Source: an archaeon (GTDB lineage: Archaea; Nanobdellota; Nanobdellia; SCGC-AAA011-G17; GW2011-AR17). Taken from it: a stretch of DNA of 8,448 bases. This document shows positions 1 through 5,168 of the stretch, one piece after another. The translations under genes were made by a program, and so were the position numbers. Positions within the stretch are counted from its first letter, which is position 1, and each line of letters starts with the position of its first letter. Location: the NCBI GenBank assembly GCA_023245755.1, contig JAHFJQ010000045.1:1-8448 (forward strand), in the 5' to 3' direction. The notes below the pieces were generated by a model that worked only from the letters and a program-made list of their open reading frames with translations, was not told the origin of the DNA and did no database searches.

Positions 1-21
1 AAAAAAAAGATTGTTTTATGG

Positions 22-29
22 TTTAAATA
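22..29 (-). promoter_or_regulatory. TATA box for a leftward gene starting just outside the window
   Basis: On the minus strand these bases read TATTTAAA, the form of TATA box used elsewhere in the window. With the usual 24-29 bp from box centre to start codon, the start of a leaderless leftward gene would fall at or just beyond position 1, so the gene itself cannot be seen. The run of eight A at 1-8 (T on the minus strand) could instead act as a terminator for the leftward gene at 46-300. Confidence 0.35.
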
Positions 30-45
30 CTTTCTTGTAATTTAT

Positions 46-300
46 TTAAAGTAGTTCTTTATACTTAGAATACGCCTTATCCGTCATGGTCCACGTGCTC
101 TTACGAGAAAAGTGTGTAGATGCATTTTTCACAATGTGTTTTTTTTCCATTTCCTTCAACAAACGAAGAATAAATTCTTTATCTCTGATTTCTAAAGAAG
201 CAATTTCTGGTGCACTAATACTACGGGGGCTTTCATCATAAAGAATACGTAATATATTTGCCTTGAGCTGTTCCACCCCTTTTGAAGAAAGCTTACTCAC
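46..300 (-). CDS. small winged-helix DNA-binding protein (84 aa), putative transcription regulator
   Basis: A single-domain protein with the pattern of a winged helix: helix 1 around residues 9-22, helix 2 around 29-35 (APEIASLE), a probable recognition helix around 38-52, then a basic segment (residues 55-73, including FSRKSTW) that would form the wing, and a final short helix. No second domain, ligand-binding region or membrane segment is visible, so it probably acts as a small cytoplasmic DNA-binding regulator. The gene diverges from argS across a 93-bp spacer with a promoter for each direction. The start is supported by a minus-strand TATTTAAA centred 26.5 bp upstream, which implies a leaderless mRNA. 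The target is unknown; it could regulate itself or the divergent gene. The fold is inferred from the residue pattern, not from a family match. Confidence 0.8.
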   Translation of the reverse strand: MSKLSSKGVEQLKANILRILYDESPRSISAPEIASLEIRDKEFILRLLKEMEKKHIVKNASTHFSRKSTWTMTDKAYSKYKELL

Positions 301-322
301 ATCAAAGCATACACAAAACTAA

Positions 323-330
323 TTTAAATA
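323..330 (-). promoter_or_regulatory. TATA box of the 84-aa winged-helix gene
   Basis: The minus strand reads TATTTAAA, centred about 26 bp before the ATG at 300, the expected archaeal distance for a leaderless transcript. A short GC-rich stretch (TTCCGGCGCC, 333-342) lies immediately upstream, between this box and the divergent argS promoter. It resembles one copy of the TTCCGGCA repeat found at 2567-3086. Confidence 0.65.
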
Positions 331-363
331 TATTCCGGCGCCTCACCGCTAATAATACAAAGA

Positions 364-371
364 CTTAAAAA
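364..371 (+). promoter_or_regulatory. probable TATA box of argS
   Basis: CTTAAAAA is centred 26.5 bp upstream of the argS ATG, matching the spacing of most other promoters in the window. No Shine-Dalgarno sequence precedes the ATG, so the mRNA is probably leaderless. Confidence 0.55.
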
Positions 372-393
372 TTCCCGCTCATTAAAACAACAC

Positions 394-2052
394 ATGGACT
401 TCAAAGCAGAAATTGGTAAACTTCTCAAGAAAGAACATCTCCCCCAAGAACTCCTTCAAGCTCCTCCTAACCCTGATATGGGTGACTATGCCTTTCCCTG
501 TTTTACTTTAGCAAAAGAATACAAAAAGTCTCCTCAAGAAATAGCAAAGGATTTAGAAAAGAAACTCAAGCCAACCAAGAGCATAGAAAAAATAACTGCA
601 AACGGCCCTTATCTAAACTTTTTCATAAATAAAACAGCATATAACAAAGAAATTATCCAAGCAAAAACTGCAAGGAAAAAGAGAAATGGCAAAGTCATTA
701 CACTAGACTTCTCTCAACCAAATATTATGAAGCCCTTCAATATTGCTCATCTTCGATCAACCATGATAGGCAATGCCATCTCACAAATTCTCACCTACGA
801 AGGGTATAAAGTCATAAAAATTAACCACCTTGGAGATTGGGGGACACAATTTGGAAAGATGATGTATGCATTTGAGACTTGGGGAGAAAAAACCTCCCTC
901 ATGAAAGACCCCATGCATTACATGACTGATCTCTATGTAAGATTTCATAAGGAAGCAGAAGCAGATCCTTCTTTAGAAGAAAGAGGGAGAGAATGGTTTG
1001 CGAAATTAGAACAAGGAGATAAAAAAGCTCGCGCATACTGGCAGCTTTTCAGTAAACTTTCTTTACAATATTATGATAAAACCTACAAACGTCTACACAT
1101 CAGTTTTGACTCTTGGGCTGGAGAAGCCTTTTATGAACCACAACTAAAACCAACAATAGAGCTTCTTGAAAAAAAGCACCTTTTGGAAGAAAGTGATGGT
1201 GCTCTCATAGTAAATCTTGAAAAGTATAATCTTACTCCTTGTATTGTAAGAAAGTCAGATGGTTCAACAATATATGCAACACGGGATCTTGCAGCAGCAA
1301 TCTACCGTGCAAAGACATACAAATTTGATAAAAACCTCTACGTCGTTGACGTTCGTCAATCTTTACACTTTCAACAAGTTTTCAAAACCTTAGAGCTTGC
1401 AGGCTTCCCCTGGGCAAAGGACTGTATACATCTCGCCTTTGGGACAATGAGGTTTGAAGATGGAGTAATGTCAACCAGAAAGGGTATTATTATATTCTTG
1501 GAAGATGTTTTAGATAAAGCCGTAGAATCTGTGGAAAAAATTATTGAAGAAAAAAATCCACACCTTAAAGACAAAAAGAAAGTCGCAGAACAGGTGGGTC
1601 TAGGTGCAATAATCTTTTGGGATCTTTCTCATGACCGACTTCGTGATATTTCTTTCTCCTGGGATAAGGTAATCGACTTTAATGGGGAAACAGGTCCTTA
1701 TGTGCAATATGCCCATGCTCGTGCTGCATCTATTTTAAGAAAGACGAAGGCAATAAAGGCTAAAGCTGCATATGAAAAGTTACAAGCTGTACAAGAAAAA
1801 GAGCTTCTCAAACAACTCTCTCTCTACCAAGAGGCTATAGCAAAGGCTGCAGAACAGTACAAGCCTTCTATTCTTGCAAAGTATTTAATAACTCTTTGCC
1901 AAGTGTTTAATGATTTCTATGAACATTGTCCCTGCGTAACAGAACCCGATAAGGCCTTAGCAGCTGCAAGAGTAAAAGCTGTAGAAAAAACAAAGGTCGT
2001 TCTCAAAGAGGGTCTTACCCTTCTAGGCATAGAATCTCCAGAAGAAATGTAA
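394..2052 (+). CDS. argS: arginyl-tRNA synthetase (ArgRS), complete
   Basis: Class I aminoacyl-tRNA synthetase that charges tRNA-Arg with arginine using ATP. At 552 aa it is full length for a compact ArgRS. Domains in order: the ArgRS-specific N-terminal domain (about 1-80, with the NPDMGDYAFPCF stretch and the NGPYLNFFIN end), the Rossmann catalytic core (about 103-370, with INHLGDWGTQFG at 143-154), and the DALR-type helical anticodon-binding domain (about 433-552, opening with YVQYAHARAASI). The HIGH signature is divergent, reading NIAH at 116-119 in the context KPFNIAHLRS. The KMSKS region is MSTRKG at 359-364, a form normal for this enzyme. The C-terminus is complete. The ATG has a TATA-like box 26.5 bp upstream and no SD, so it is probably transcribed alone as a leaderless mRNA; the next gene has its own promoter. 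The assignment is secure. Confidence 0.97.
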   Translation: MDFKAEIGKLLKKEHLPQELLQAPPNPDMGDYAFPCFTLAKEYKKSPQEIAKDLEKKLKPTKSIEKITANGPYLNFFINKTAYNKEIIQAKTARKKRNGKVITLDFSQPNIMKPFNIAHLRSTMIGNAISQILTYEGYKVIKINHLGDWGTQFGKMMYAFETWGEKTSLMKDPMHYMTDLYVRFHKEAEADPSLEERGREWFAKLEQGDKKARAYWQLFSKLSLQYYDKTYKRLHISFDSWAGEAFYEPQLKPTIELLEKKHLLEESDGALIVNLEKYNLTPCIVRKSDGSTIYATRDLAAAIYRAKTYKFDKNLYVVDVRQSLHFQQVFKTLELAGFPWAKDCIHLAFGTMRFEDGVMSTRKGIIIFLEDVLDKAVESVEKIIEEKNPHLKDKKKVAEQVGLGAIIFWDLSHDRLRDISFSWDKVIDFNGETGPYVQYAHARAASILRKTKAIKAKAAYEKLQAVQEKELLKQLSLYQEAIAKAAEQYKPSILAKYLITLCQVFNDFYEHCPCVTEPDKALAAARVKAVEKTKVVLKEGLTLLGIESPEEM

Positions 2053-2069
2053 GTTCAAACACCATAAGA

Positions 2070-2077
2070 TTTAAATA
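2070..2077 (+). promoter_or_regulatory. TATA box of the 148-aa hypothetical gene
   Basis: A perfect TTTAAATA is centred 26.5 bp before the ATG at 2100, only 18 bp after the argS stop. It indicates separate, leaderless transcription rather than translation from an argS operon mRNA. Confidence 0.75.
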
Positions 2078-2099
2078 ACTCCAAAAAATCTATTCTCCT

Positions 2100-2546
2100 A
2101 TGGCAATAGTATCCTTTAGTTTTGACAAAATTTCTATTGAGAAGAAAAAACCACTTGAAGTCCCTTTGAAAGCAAAGACGTCCATAAAGGTTCTTGAAAT
2201 TAAAGAAGAAGAACTTAACCTTGCAGGTGGAAGAAAAGATCTTCTCTTACGTTTCTTTTTTGAGTATGCTGTAGACTATCAGCCCAATCAGGCAGCAGTC
2301 CTTTTAGCAGGGAATGTTCTCTATTCCGGAAAAAGAGAGGATTTAGAAAAAGTAGTAAAAGAGTGGAGAAAAACCAAAAAATTTAATCCTCAGGTAAGTA
2401 AGGACGTTCTTAACCATGTATTTATGAGGTGTAATATCAAAGCCTTATCCTTTGAACAGGAAGTTAATATTCCTCCTCATATTGTTCTCCCTCACTTGCA
2501 GCCAGCTGGCGGAAAGAAGAATAAGGTAGAAGATTATATAGGATAA
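2100..2546 (+). CDS. conserved-looking hypothetical protein, mixed beta/alpha (148 aa)
   Basis: I do not recognise an assigned family with confidence. The protein begins with a strand-like segment (FSFDKISIEKKK, residues 6-17). It continues with alternating hydrophobic strands (LLLRFFFEYAVDY about 48-60; AAVLLAGNVLYSG about 65-77), a charged helix (79-92), a second helix around residues 99-110, and a final strand (IKALSFEQEVNI) followed by IPPHIVLPHL near the C-terminus. No signal peptide or membrane segment is seen. Proteins of this look recur, from memory, in Woesearchaeota-like genomes. The strand-strand-helix order and the proline-rich end recall SecB-like folds, but that is speculative. 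The start is fixed by a TTTAAATA box 26.5 bp upstream. A T-rich tract right after the stop (2549-2563) may end transcription before the repeat array. Confidence 0.85.
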   Translation: MAIVSFSFDKISIEKKKPLEVPLKAKTSIKVLEIKEEELNLAGGRKDLLLRFFFEYAVDYQPNQAAVLLAGNVLYSGKREDLEKVVKEWRKTKKFNPQVSKDVLNHVFMRCNIKALSFEQEVNIPPHIVLPHLQPAGGKKNKVEDYIG

Positions 2547-2566
2547 ATCTCTTTTATTTTGTAGTA

Positions 2567-2696
2567 TTTCGACACTATAGGCAGTACTCCGGCAACCCTT
2601 CCGGCACTCTTTCGACAGCCTTTCGACAACTCGGCACCCTAAACTATATTCTTGCGACGGGTTATGCTTTTATAGATAGAGAATACTCTTTCGACA
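2567..2696 (+). repeat. direct-repeat array, TTTCGACA / TTCCGGCA type, upstream of and into the start codon of the 249-aa gene
   Basis: Eight-base units ending in CGACA or CGGCA, all in the same orientation: 2567-2574, a degenerate copy ending at 2583, then 2587-2594, 2599-2606, 2610-2617, 2621-2628, 2629-2636, a TTGCGACG variant at 2652-2659, and a last copy at 2689-2696 whose final A is the first base of the ATG. Distances between successive copy ends in the dense part are 9, 11, 12, 11, 11 and 8 bp, close to one helical turn. That would place bound proteins on one DNA face. Units this short with no conserved spacer are not a CRISPR. The likely ligand is the winged-helix protein encoded immediately downstream (inference). 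Confidence 0.85.
2668..2675 (+). promoter_or_regulatory. TATA box of the 249-aa gene, inside the repeat array
   Basis: TTTTATAG is centred 24.5 bp before the ATG at 2696, giving a leaderless transcript. A repeat unit lies just upstream (2652-2659) and another covers the predicted transcription and translation start (2689-2696). A protein bound to these units could block TBP/TFB or polymerase. Confidence 0.65.
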
Positions 2697-3445
2697 TGGG
2701 TATCCTAAAAGACGATAATACCGTAAAAGAGTCGTTTAGAAGGGTAAAAGAACACATTCTAGCCCTAGAAAGGGAAGTTCGAGCAAATAGAGAATTTATT
2801 ATAGCCCAAAACAGCCGAATTGAGGCCCTTGAGAAGGAGATTCTAAGCCAATTAAAGGGTATAAAGGAAGAAAAAGCAAGAATCGAGATAGAAGTAGAAC
2901 CTATAAGGGAAATTGAAGAAGATTTAGTAGGAAATGATGAAGAAAAGGTGATTTCTGCCTCAAAAATGAACGTTAATCACTCAAAAGGAGAGTCTCCATA
3001 TGAAAGGAAGGGGTTTCTTGCGACACCGCGCCGACACCACGACAGCCTTTCGACAGGCATCCGGCACTCCGGCACAGATTCCGGCAGCCATTTCCAGACC
3101 CAAGATATCGAAGAAATCAAGCAAAATCTCAATAAAGTCTTCCTTACGCTTACCAATAGAGAGTTTAAGGTTTTCATGGCGGTATACAGTCTAGAAGAGC
3201 AACATAATTCTCCTACGACCTATGCGGAACTAGCCCAAAACCTTGATCTTTCGGCCTCTTCGATTAGAGATTATATCTCTGAATTAGTGCGAAAAGGAGC
3301 TCCATTAAAGAAAGAAAAGTCCAGAAATGGCATTGCCTATGTCTCAGTTTTGCCTGAATTCAAATCTTTAAATCTTATTTCCAAGCTTATTGCTTTTAGA
3401 AATATGTCCAATGAGCAAAAATCTTTGTTTGATTCCTTCTTTTGA
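2696..3445 (+). CDS. coiled-coil plus winged-helix DNA-binding protein (249 aa) carrying the repeat array in its own linker
   Basis: Residues about 10-75 are a charged, heptad-like coiled coil (REVRANREFIIAQNSRIEALEKEI and on), probably for dimerisation or higher assembly. Residues about 80-135 are a polar, probably disordered linker. Residues about 138-235 look like a winged helix: LTNREFKVFMAVYSLEEQ (helix 1), YAELAQNLDLSASSIRDYISELVRKG (helix-turn-helix with recognition helix), then a basic wing and VSVLPEFKSLNLISKL. I recall proteins with this LTxREFxVFxxIYxLEE type of domain from Woesearchaeota-like genomes, function unknown. The DNA encoding residues 108-131 contains seven copies of the same repeat that precedes the gene, so the linker sequence (ATPRRHHDSLSTGIRHSGTD) looks dictated by DNA function. 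The start overlaps a repeat unit, which suggests autoregulation. The role beyond DNA binding is not known; candidates are autorepressor, origin binding, or a segregation/nucleoid protein. Confidence 0.9.
   Translation: MGILKDDNTVKESFRRVKEHILALEREVRANREFIIAQNSRIEALEKEILSQLKGIKEEKARIEIEVEPIREIEEDLVGNDEEKVISASKMNVNHSKGESPYERKGFLATPRRHHDSLSTGIRHSGTDSGSHFQTQDIEEIKQNLNKVFLTLTNREFKVFMAVYSLEEQHNSPTTYAELAQNLDLSASSIRDYISELVRKGAPLKKEKSRNGIAYVSVLPEFKSLNLISKLIAFRNMSNEQKSLFDSFF
3018..3086 (+). repeat. intragenic direct-repeat array (CGACA/CGGCA units) within the 249-aa coding sequence
   Basis: Seven units in the same orientation end at 3025, 3036, 3044, 3055, 3066, 3074 and 3086: TTGCGACA, GCCGACA, CCACGACA, TTTCGACA, ATCCGGCA, CTCCGGCA and TTCCGGCA. 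Spacings are 11, 8, 11, 11, 8 and 12 bp, almost the same pattern as the promoter array. Because these are not multiples of three, each unit is read in a different frame and does not yield a protein repeat. This argues for a DNA-level (or RNA-level) function that the disordered linker tolerates. A possible eighth, degenerate copy follows at 3091-3098. Confidence 0.85.
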
Positions 3446-3564
3446 ACTCTCACTTTTACTATTTAGGGCTCTTTTTGGCCTGTATTTTTCTTAGTTTTTT
3501 AGATCTAATGTTTATCTTTTGTTCTATCAAGTATTCCTTTCTCTCCTTTTTTTATTTGTTTTTC
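3446..3564 (+). terminator. T-rich termination zone after the 249-aa gene
   Basis: The first part of the 373-bp gap between the two winged-helix genes is strongly pyrimidine-rich on the plus strand, with T-runs near 3471-3475, 3484-3488, 3494-3499, 3547-3553 and 3559-3563. No hairpin is needed for archaeal intrinsic termination, which uses such U-tracts. No open reading frame, tRNA or other RNA gene is visible here. The rest of the gap (3565-3818) holds two repeat clusters and the next promoter. Confidence 0.55.
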
Positions 3565-3583
3565 TTGCGACACTCTTTCGACA
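3565..3583 (+). repeat. downstream pair of CGACA repeats
   Basis: TTGCGACA (3565-3572) and TTTCGACA (3576-3583) match the units of the two arrays to the left, in the same orientation and with the same 11-bp spacing. They follow the T-rich zone after the 249-aa gene, so the gene is flanked on both sides by its motif. I see no further copies in the rest of the window apart from isolated partial matches. Confidence 0.75.
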
Positions 3584-3626
3584 GCCTTCTAAATCCAATT
3601 TTAAACTTTTTAAGATAGATCATGCG

Positions 3627-3774
3627 TTACTAACATGTTAGTAAGCCTTAATTTTATTTACTAACGCTTTACTAACGCGTAATTTTTATCGTCGATATTA
3701 ACGCGTTACTAACGTTACTGACGTTACTAACATGTTAGTACTAACGTTACTTTCATGTTACTAACGTTACTAAC
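3627..3774 (+). repeat. TTACTAAC direct-repeat array with palindromes, upstream of the 198-aa gene
   Basis: Seven exact TTACTAAC units start at 3627, 3658, 3669, 3706, 3724, 3758 and 3767. Near copies are at 3715 (TTACTGAC), 3738 (GTACTAAC) and 3747 (TTACTTTC). Two inverted copies create palindromes: TTACTAACATGTTAGTAA, perfect over 18 bp at 3627-3644, and a 16-bp core at 3725-3740. A further TAACGCGTTA palindrome lies at 3699-3708. Adjacent units are usually 9 or 11 bp apart. The array stops 12 bp before the TATA box of the next gene, so a protein bound there could control its promoter. The motif differs from the CGACA arrays next to it. This iteron-like layout could also mark a replication or partition site. 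Confidence 0.85.
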
Positions 3775-3786
3775 GCATGCAAAAAC

Positions 3787-3794
3787 TATTTAAA
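3787..3794 (+). promoter_or_regulatory. TATA box of the 198-aa gene
   Basis: TATTTAAA is centred 28.5 bp before the ATG at 3819, with no Shine-Dalgarno sequence between. It lies directly after the TTACTAAC array and a GCATGC palindrome (3775-3780). Confidence 0.7.
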
Positions 3795-3818
3795 GAAGCT
3801 CATCTAAGAAAATAGTAA

Positions 3819-4415
3819 ATGTTTGGGTGGTTCAAAAAAGAGGGGAAGAAAGTTGAAGAGCTAGAATCTTCAATTAAAAATTCTTTTCAAAATATGAGAA
3901 CCGATATGTCTCAAGTTTCTCAATGGATAAATCACTTTAAAACCAAACATGATGAGCATGGTAAAAATTTTGAGAGTTTACATGCAAGATTAACTGTTTT
4001 AGAAGATTTGTTAGCAGCAAAACACGCTGTAGGAACAGTAGAAACTCAAAAAGTGAGAGTTCTAGAAGAAGCAGAAGAAAGCGAAGGAGAAGAGGTTCAA
4101 ACAAATCACCTTATTCAAGAAAAACCTGGGATTCAATTAACTGATGCTCAAACAAATCTGTATAGGATCCTCTGTTCTTTGGTAAAGGAGAATCCAGAAG
4201 GGTGGATATCTATGAAGAGTTTAGCTGCAGATGCATATTCAAAGAAAGAATATTCAGAAATTCGTTCAGCAATATCTCAGTTTGTAAGTATATTAGAAGT
4301 AAATGGTTTAGTTAGAAGAAAGAGGGTAGGAAAAGAAACATTTGTTACAGTGACAAAGTTCATTCCCTTAGGAAAGAGTAGGACTCCAGTAAAGTCTAAA
4401 ATAACAAAGAAGTAA
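3819..4415 (+). CDS. coiled-coil plus winged-helix DNA-binding protein (198 aa), second of the pair
   Basis: The N-terminus opens with MFGWFKKEGKKVEELE, then an amphipathic helical/coiled-coil region (about 10-70) with several His and Lys residues. An acidic linker follows (about 82-100, EEAEESEGEE). The C-terminal domain (about 105-183) looks like a winged helix: LTDAQTNLYRILCSLVKE (helix 1), SMKSLAADAYSKKEYSEIRSAISQFVSILEVNG (helix-turn-helix region) and LVRRKRVGKETFVTVTKFIPL (wing strands). A basic tail ends the protein. The domain order is the same as in the 249-aa neighbour, though the sequences are only weakly alike. Proteins beginning MFGWFKK with this layout are, from memory, common in DPANN genomes without a known role. 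The gene has its own promoter directly behind the TTACTAAC array, which is its likely binding site. Unlike its neighbour, it carries no array copies in its coding sequence. Confidence 0.88.
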   Translation: MFGWFKKEGKKVEELESSIKNSFQNMRTDMSQVSQWINHFKTKHDEHGKNFESLHARLTVLEDLLAAKHAVGTVETQKVRVLEEAEESEGEEVQTNHLIQEKPGIQLTDAQTNLYRILCSLVKENPEGWISMKSLAADAYSKKEYSEIRSAISQFVSILEVNGLVRRKRVGKETFVTVTKFIPLGKSRTPVKSKITKK

Positions 4416-4429
4416 TTAGATTATAGACA
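4415..4429 (+). repeat. 15-bp direct repeat, left copy (ATTAGATTATAGACA)
   Basis: This 15-bp sequence recurs exactly at 6426-6440. The left copy begins on the last base of the stop codon of the 198-aa gene. The right copy ends 3 bp before the recombinase start codon. A 10-bp part, GATTATAGAC, also occurs inverted at 5736-5745 across the HNH stop codon. The two exact copies bracket the reductase, VOC and HNH genes and could be recombination (att-like) sites. GATTATAG here could also be the TATA box for the reductase gene. The stem TAGAC/GTCTA (4424-4428, 4439-4443) is a possible weak terminator. Confidence 0.55.
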
Positions 4430-4462
4430 CACTAAAAAGTCTAAGCAAATACTGGATCTTAC

Positions 4463-4470
4463 GGAAGGTG
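4463..4470 (+). promoter_or_regulatory. possible Shine-Dalgarno sequence of the reductase gene
   Basis: GGAAGGTG lies 14 bp before the ATG at 4485, a longer distance than usual. No TATA box sits at the leaderless spacing for this gene, so it probably has a leader, perhaps started from GATTATAG at 4419-4426. This makes it one of only two genes here with a plausible ribosome binding site. Confidence 0.4.
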
Positions 4471-4484
4471 TATAATTCAACAAA

Positions 4485-5168
4485 ATGGGTGAAAGAACAT
4501 ATAATACTCTGTTCATGTTATCCTCTTTAGATGGAAAAATATCTACAGGAAGCACAGATCAAAGAGATTTTGATAAAGATTTTCCTAAACTCCAGGGAGT
4601 CAAAGAAGGTCTAGACCAATACTACAAGTTAGAACAAAATACGGATCTTCACTCCTTTAATTCTGGAAGGGTCATGGCCAAAGTTGGGTGGAATAGCCCA
4701 AAGAAAAATATTCAAAAGATTCCTGTTTCTTTTATTATTCTAGATAACACACACTTAACATTTACTGGTGTAAAGAATTTAGTACAAAGAACAAAAAAGC
4801 TTTTCATAGTTACAACAAATAAGAACCATCCTGCAAAAAAAGTAAAGGGTGTAGAGCTTATCTTTTACAATGGGAAAATCAATTTCAAGAATCTTTTTCA
4901 AGTGTTAAAAGTAAAGCATCATATTAGGAATATAACTATACAGTCTGGCGCAACTCTGAATAGTATTCTTGTTCGTGAAAAACTTATTGATAAAGTTTCA
5001 TTAGTAATATCTCCAATTTTAGTTGGTGGCCAAGCTACTCCTTCTCTTATTGGCGGAAATTCTCTCCAGTCAGAAAAGGATTTGAATAAGCTTGGGATCC
5101 TAAGACTAGAAAAGGTTAATCAGTTAAAGAATTCTTACCTTCATCTTATCTATGAGGTAATCACTTAG
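4485..5168 (+). CDS. RibD C-terminal / dihydrofolate-reductase-like reductase (227 aa)
   Basis: The sequence has the hallmarks of the RibD_C/DHFR-like fold. The N-terminal strand and loop are LFMLSSLDGKISTG (9-22), where SLDGKI is the usual pyrimidine-reductase signature. A Rossmann-like middle follows (VSFIILDNTHLTFTG, LFIVTT), then the C-terminal signature IQSGATLNSILVREKLIDKVSLVISPILVGG (152-182) and a closing IYEVIT strand. Family members reduce the ribosylamino-pyrimidine intermediate of riboflavin synthesis or related pteridines using NAD(P)H. Length fits a stand-alone reductase without the deaminase domain. The exact substrate cannot be fixed: archaeal riboflavin reductase is the first candidate, a general DHFR-family reductase the second. 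No other riboflavin gene is nearby. It ends directly against the convergent VOC gene with no gap. Lack of a leaderless promoter sets it apart from most neighbours. Confidence 0.88.
   Translation: MGERTYNTLFMLSSLDGKISTGSTDQRDFDKDFPKLQGVKEGLDQYYKLEQNTDLHSFNSGRVMAKVGWNSPKKNIQKIPVSFIILDNTHLTFTGVKNLVQRTKKLFIVTTNKNHPAKKVKGVELIFYNGKINFKNLFQVLKVKHHIRNITIQSGATLNSILVREKLIDKVSLVISPILVGGQATPSLIGGNSLQSEKDLNKLGILRLEKVNQLKNSYLHLIYEVIT

Noticed and set aside
3000..3194. Alternative plus-strand open frame overlapping the intragenic array, and an antisense frame at 2977-3177
   Set aside because: Both lie wholly inside the 249-aa gene in other frames, have no promoter at the leaderless spacing and do not look like a folded protein; the array lacks stop-prone AT-rich sequence, which leaves shadow frames open.
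2567..3774. CRISPR array
   Set aside because: Units are about 8 bp, variable and nearly abutting, with no 25-40 bp repeats, no unique spacers of constant length and no cas genes.
4424..4443. Strong hairpin terminator after the 198-aa gene
   Set aside because: Only a 5-bp TAGAC/GTCTA stem with a 10-base loop and no T-run follows; too weak to call as a terminator.
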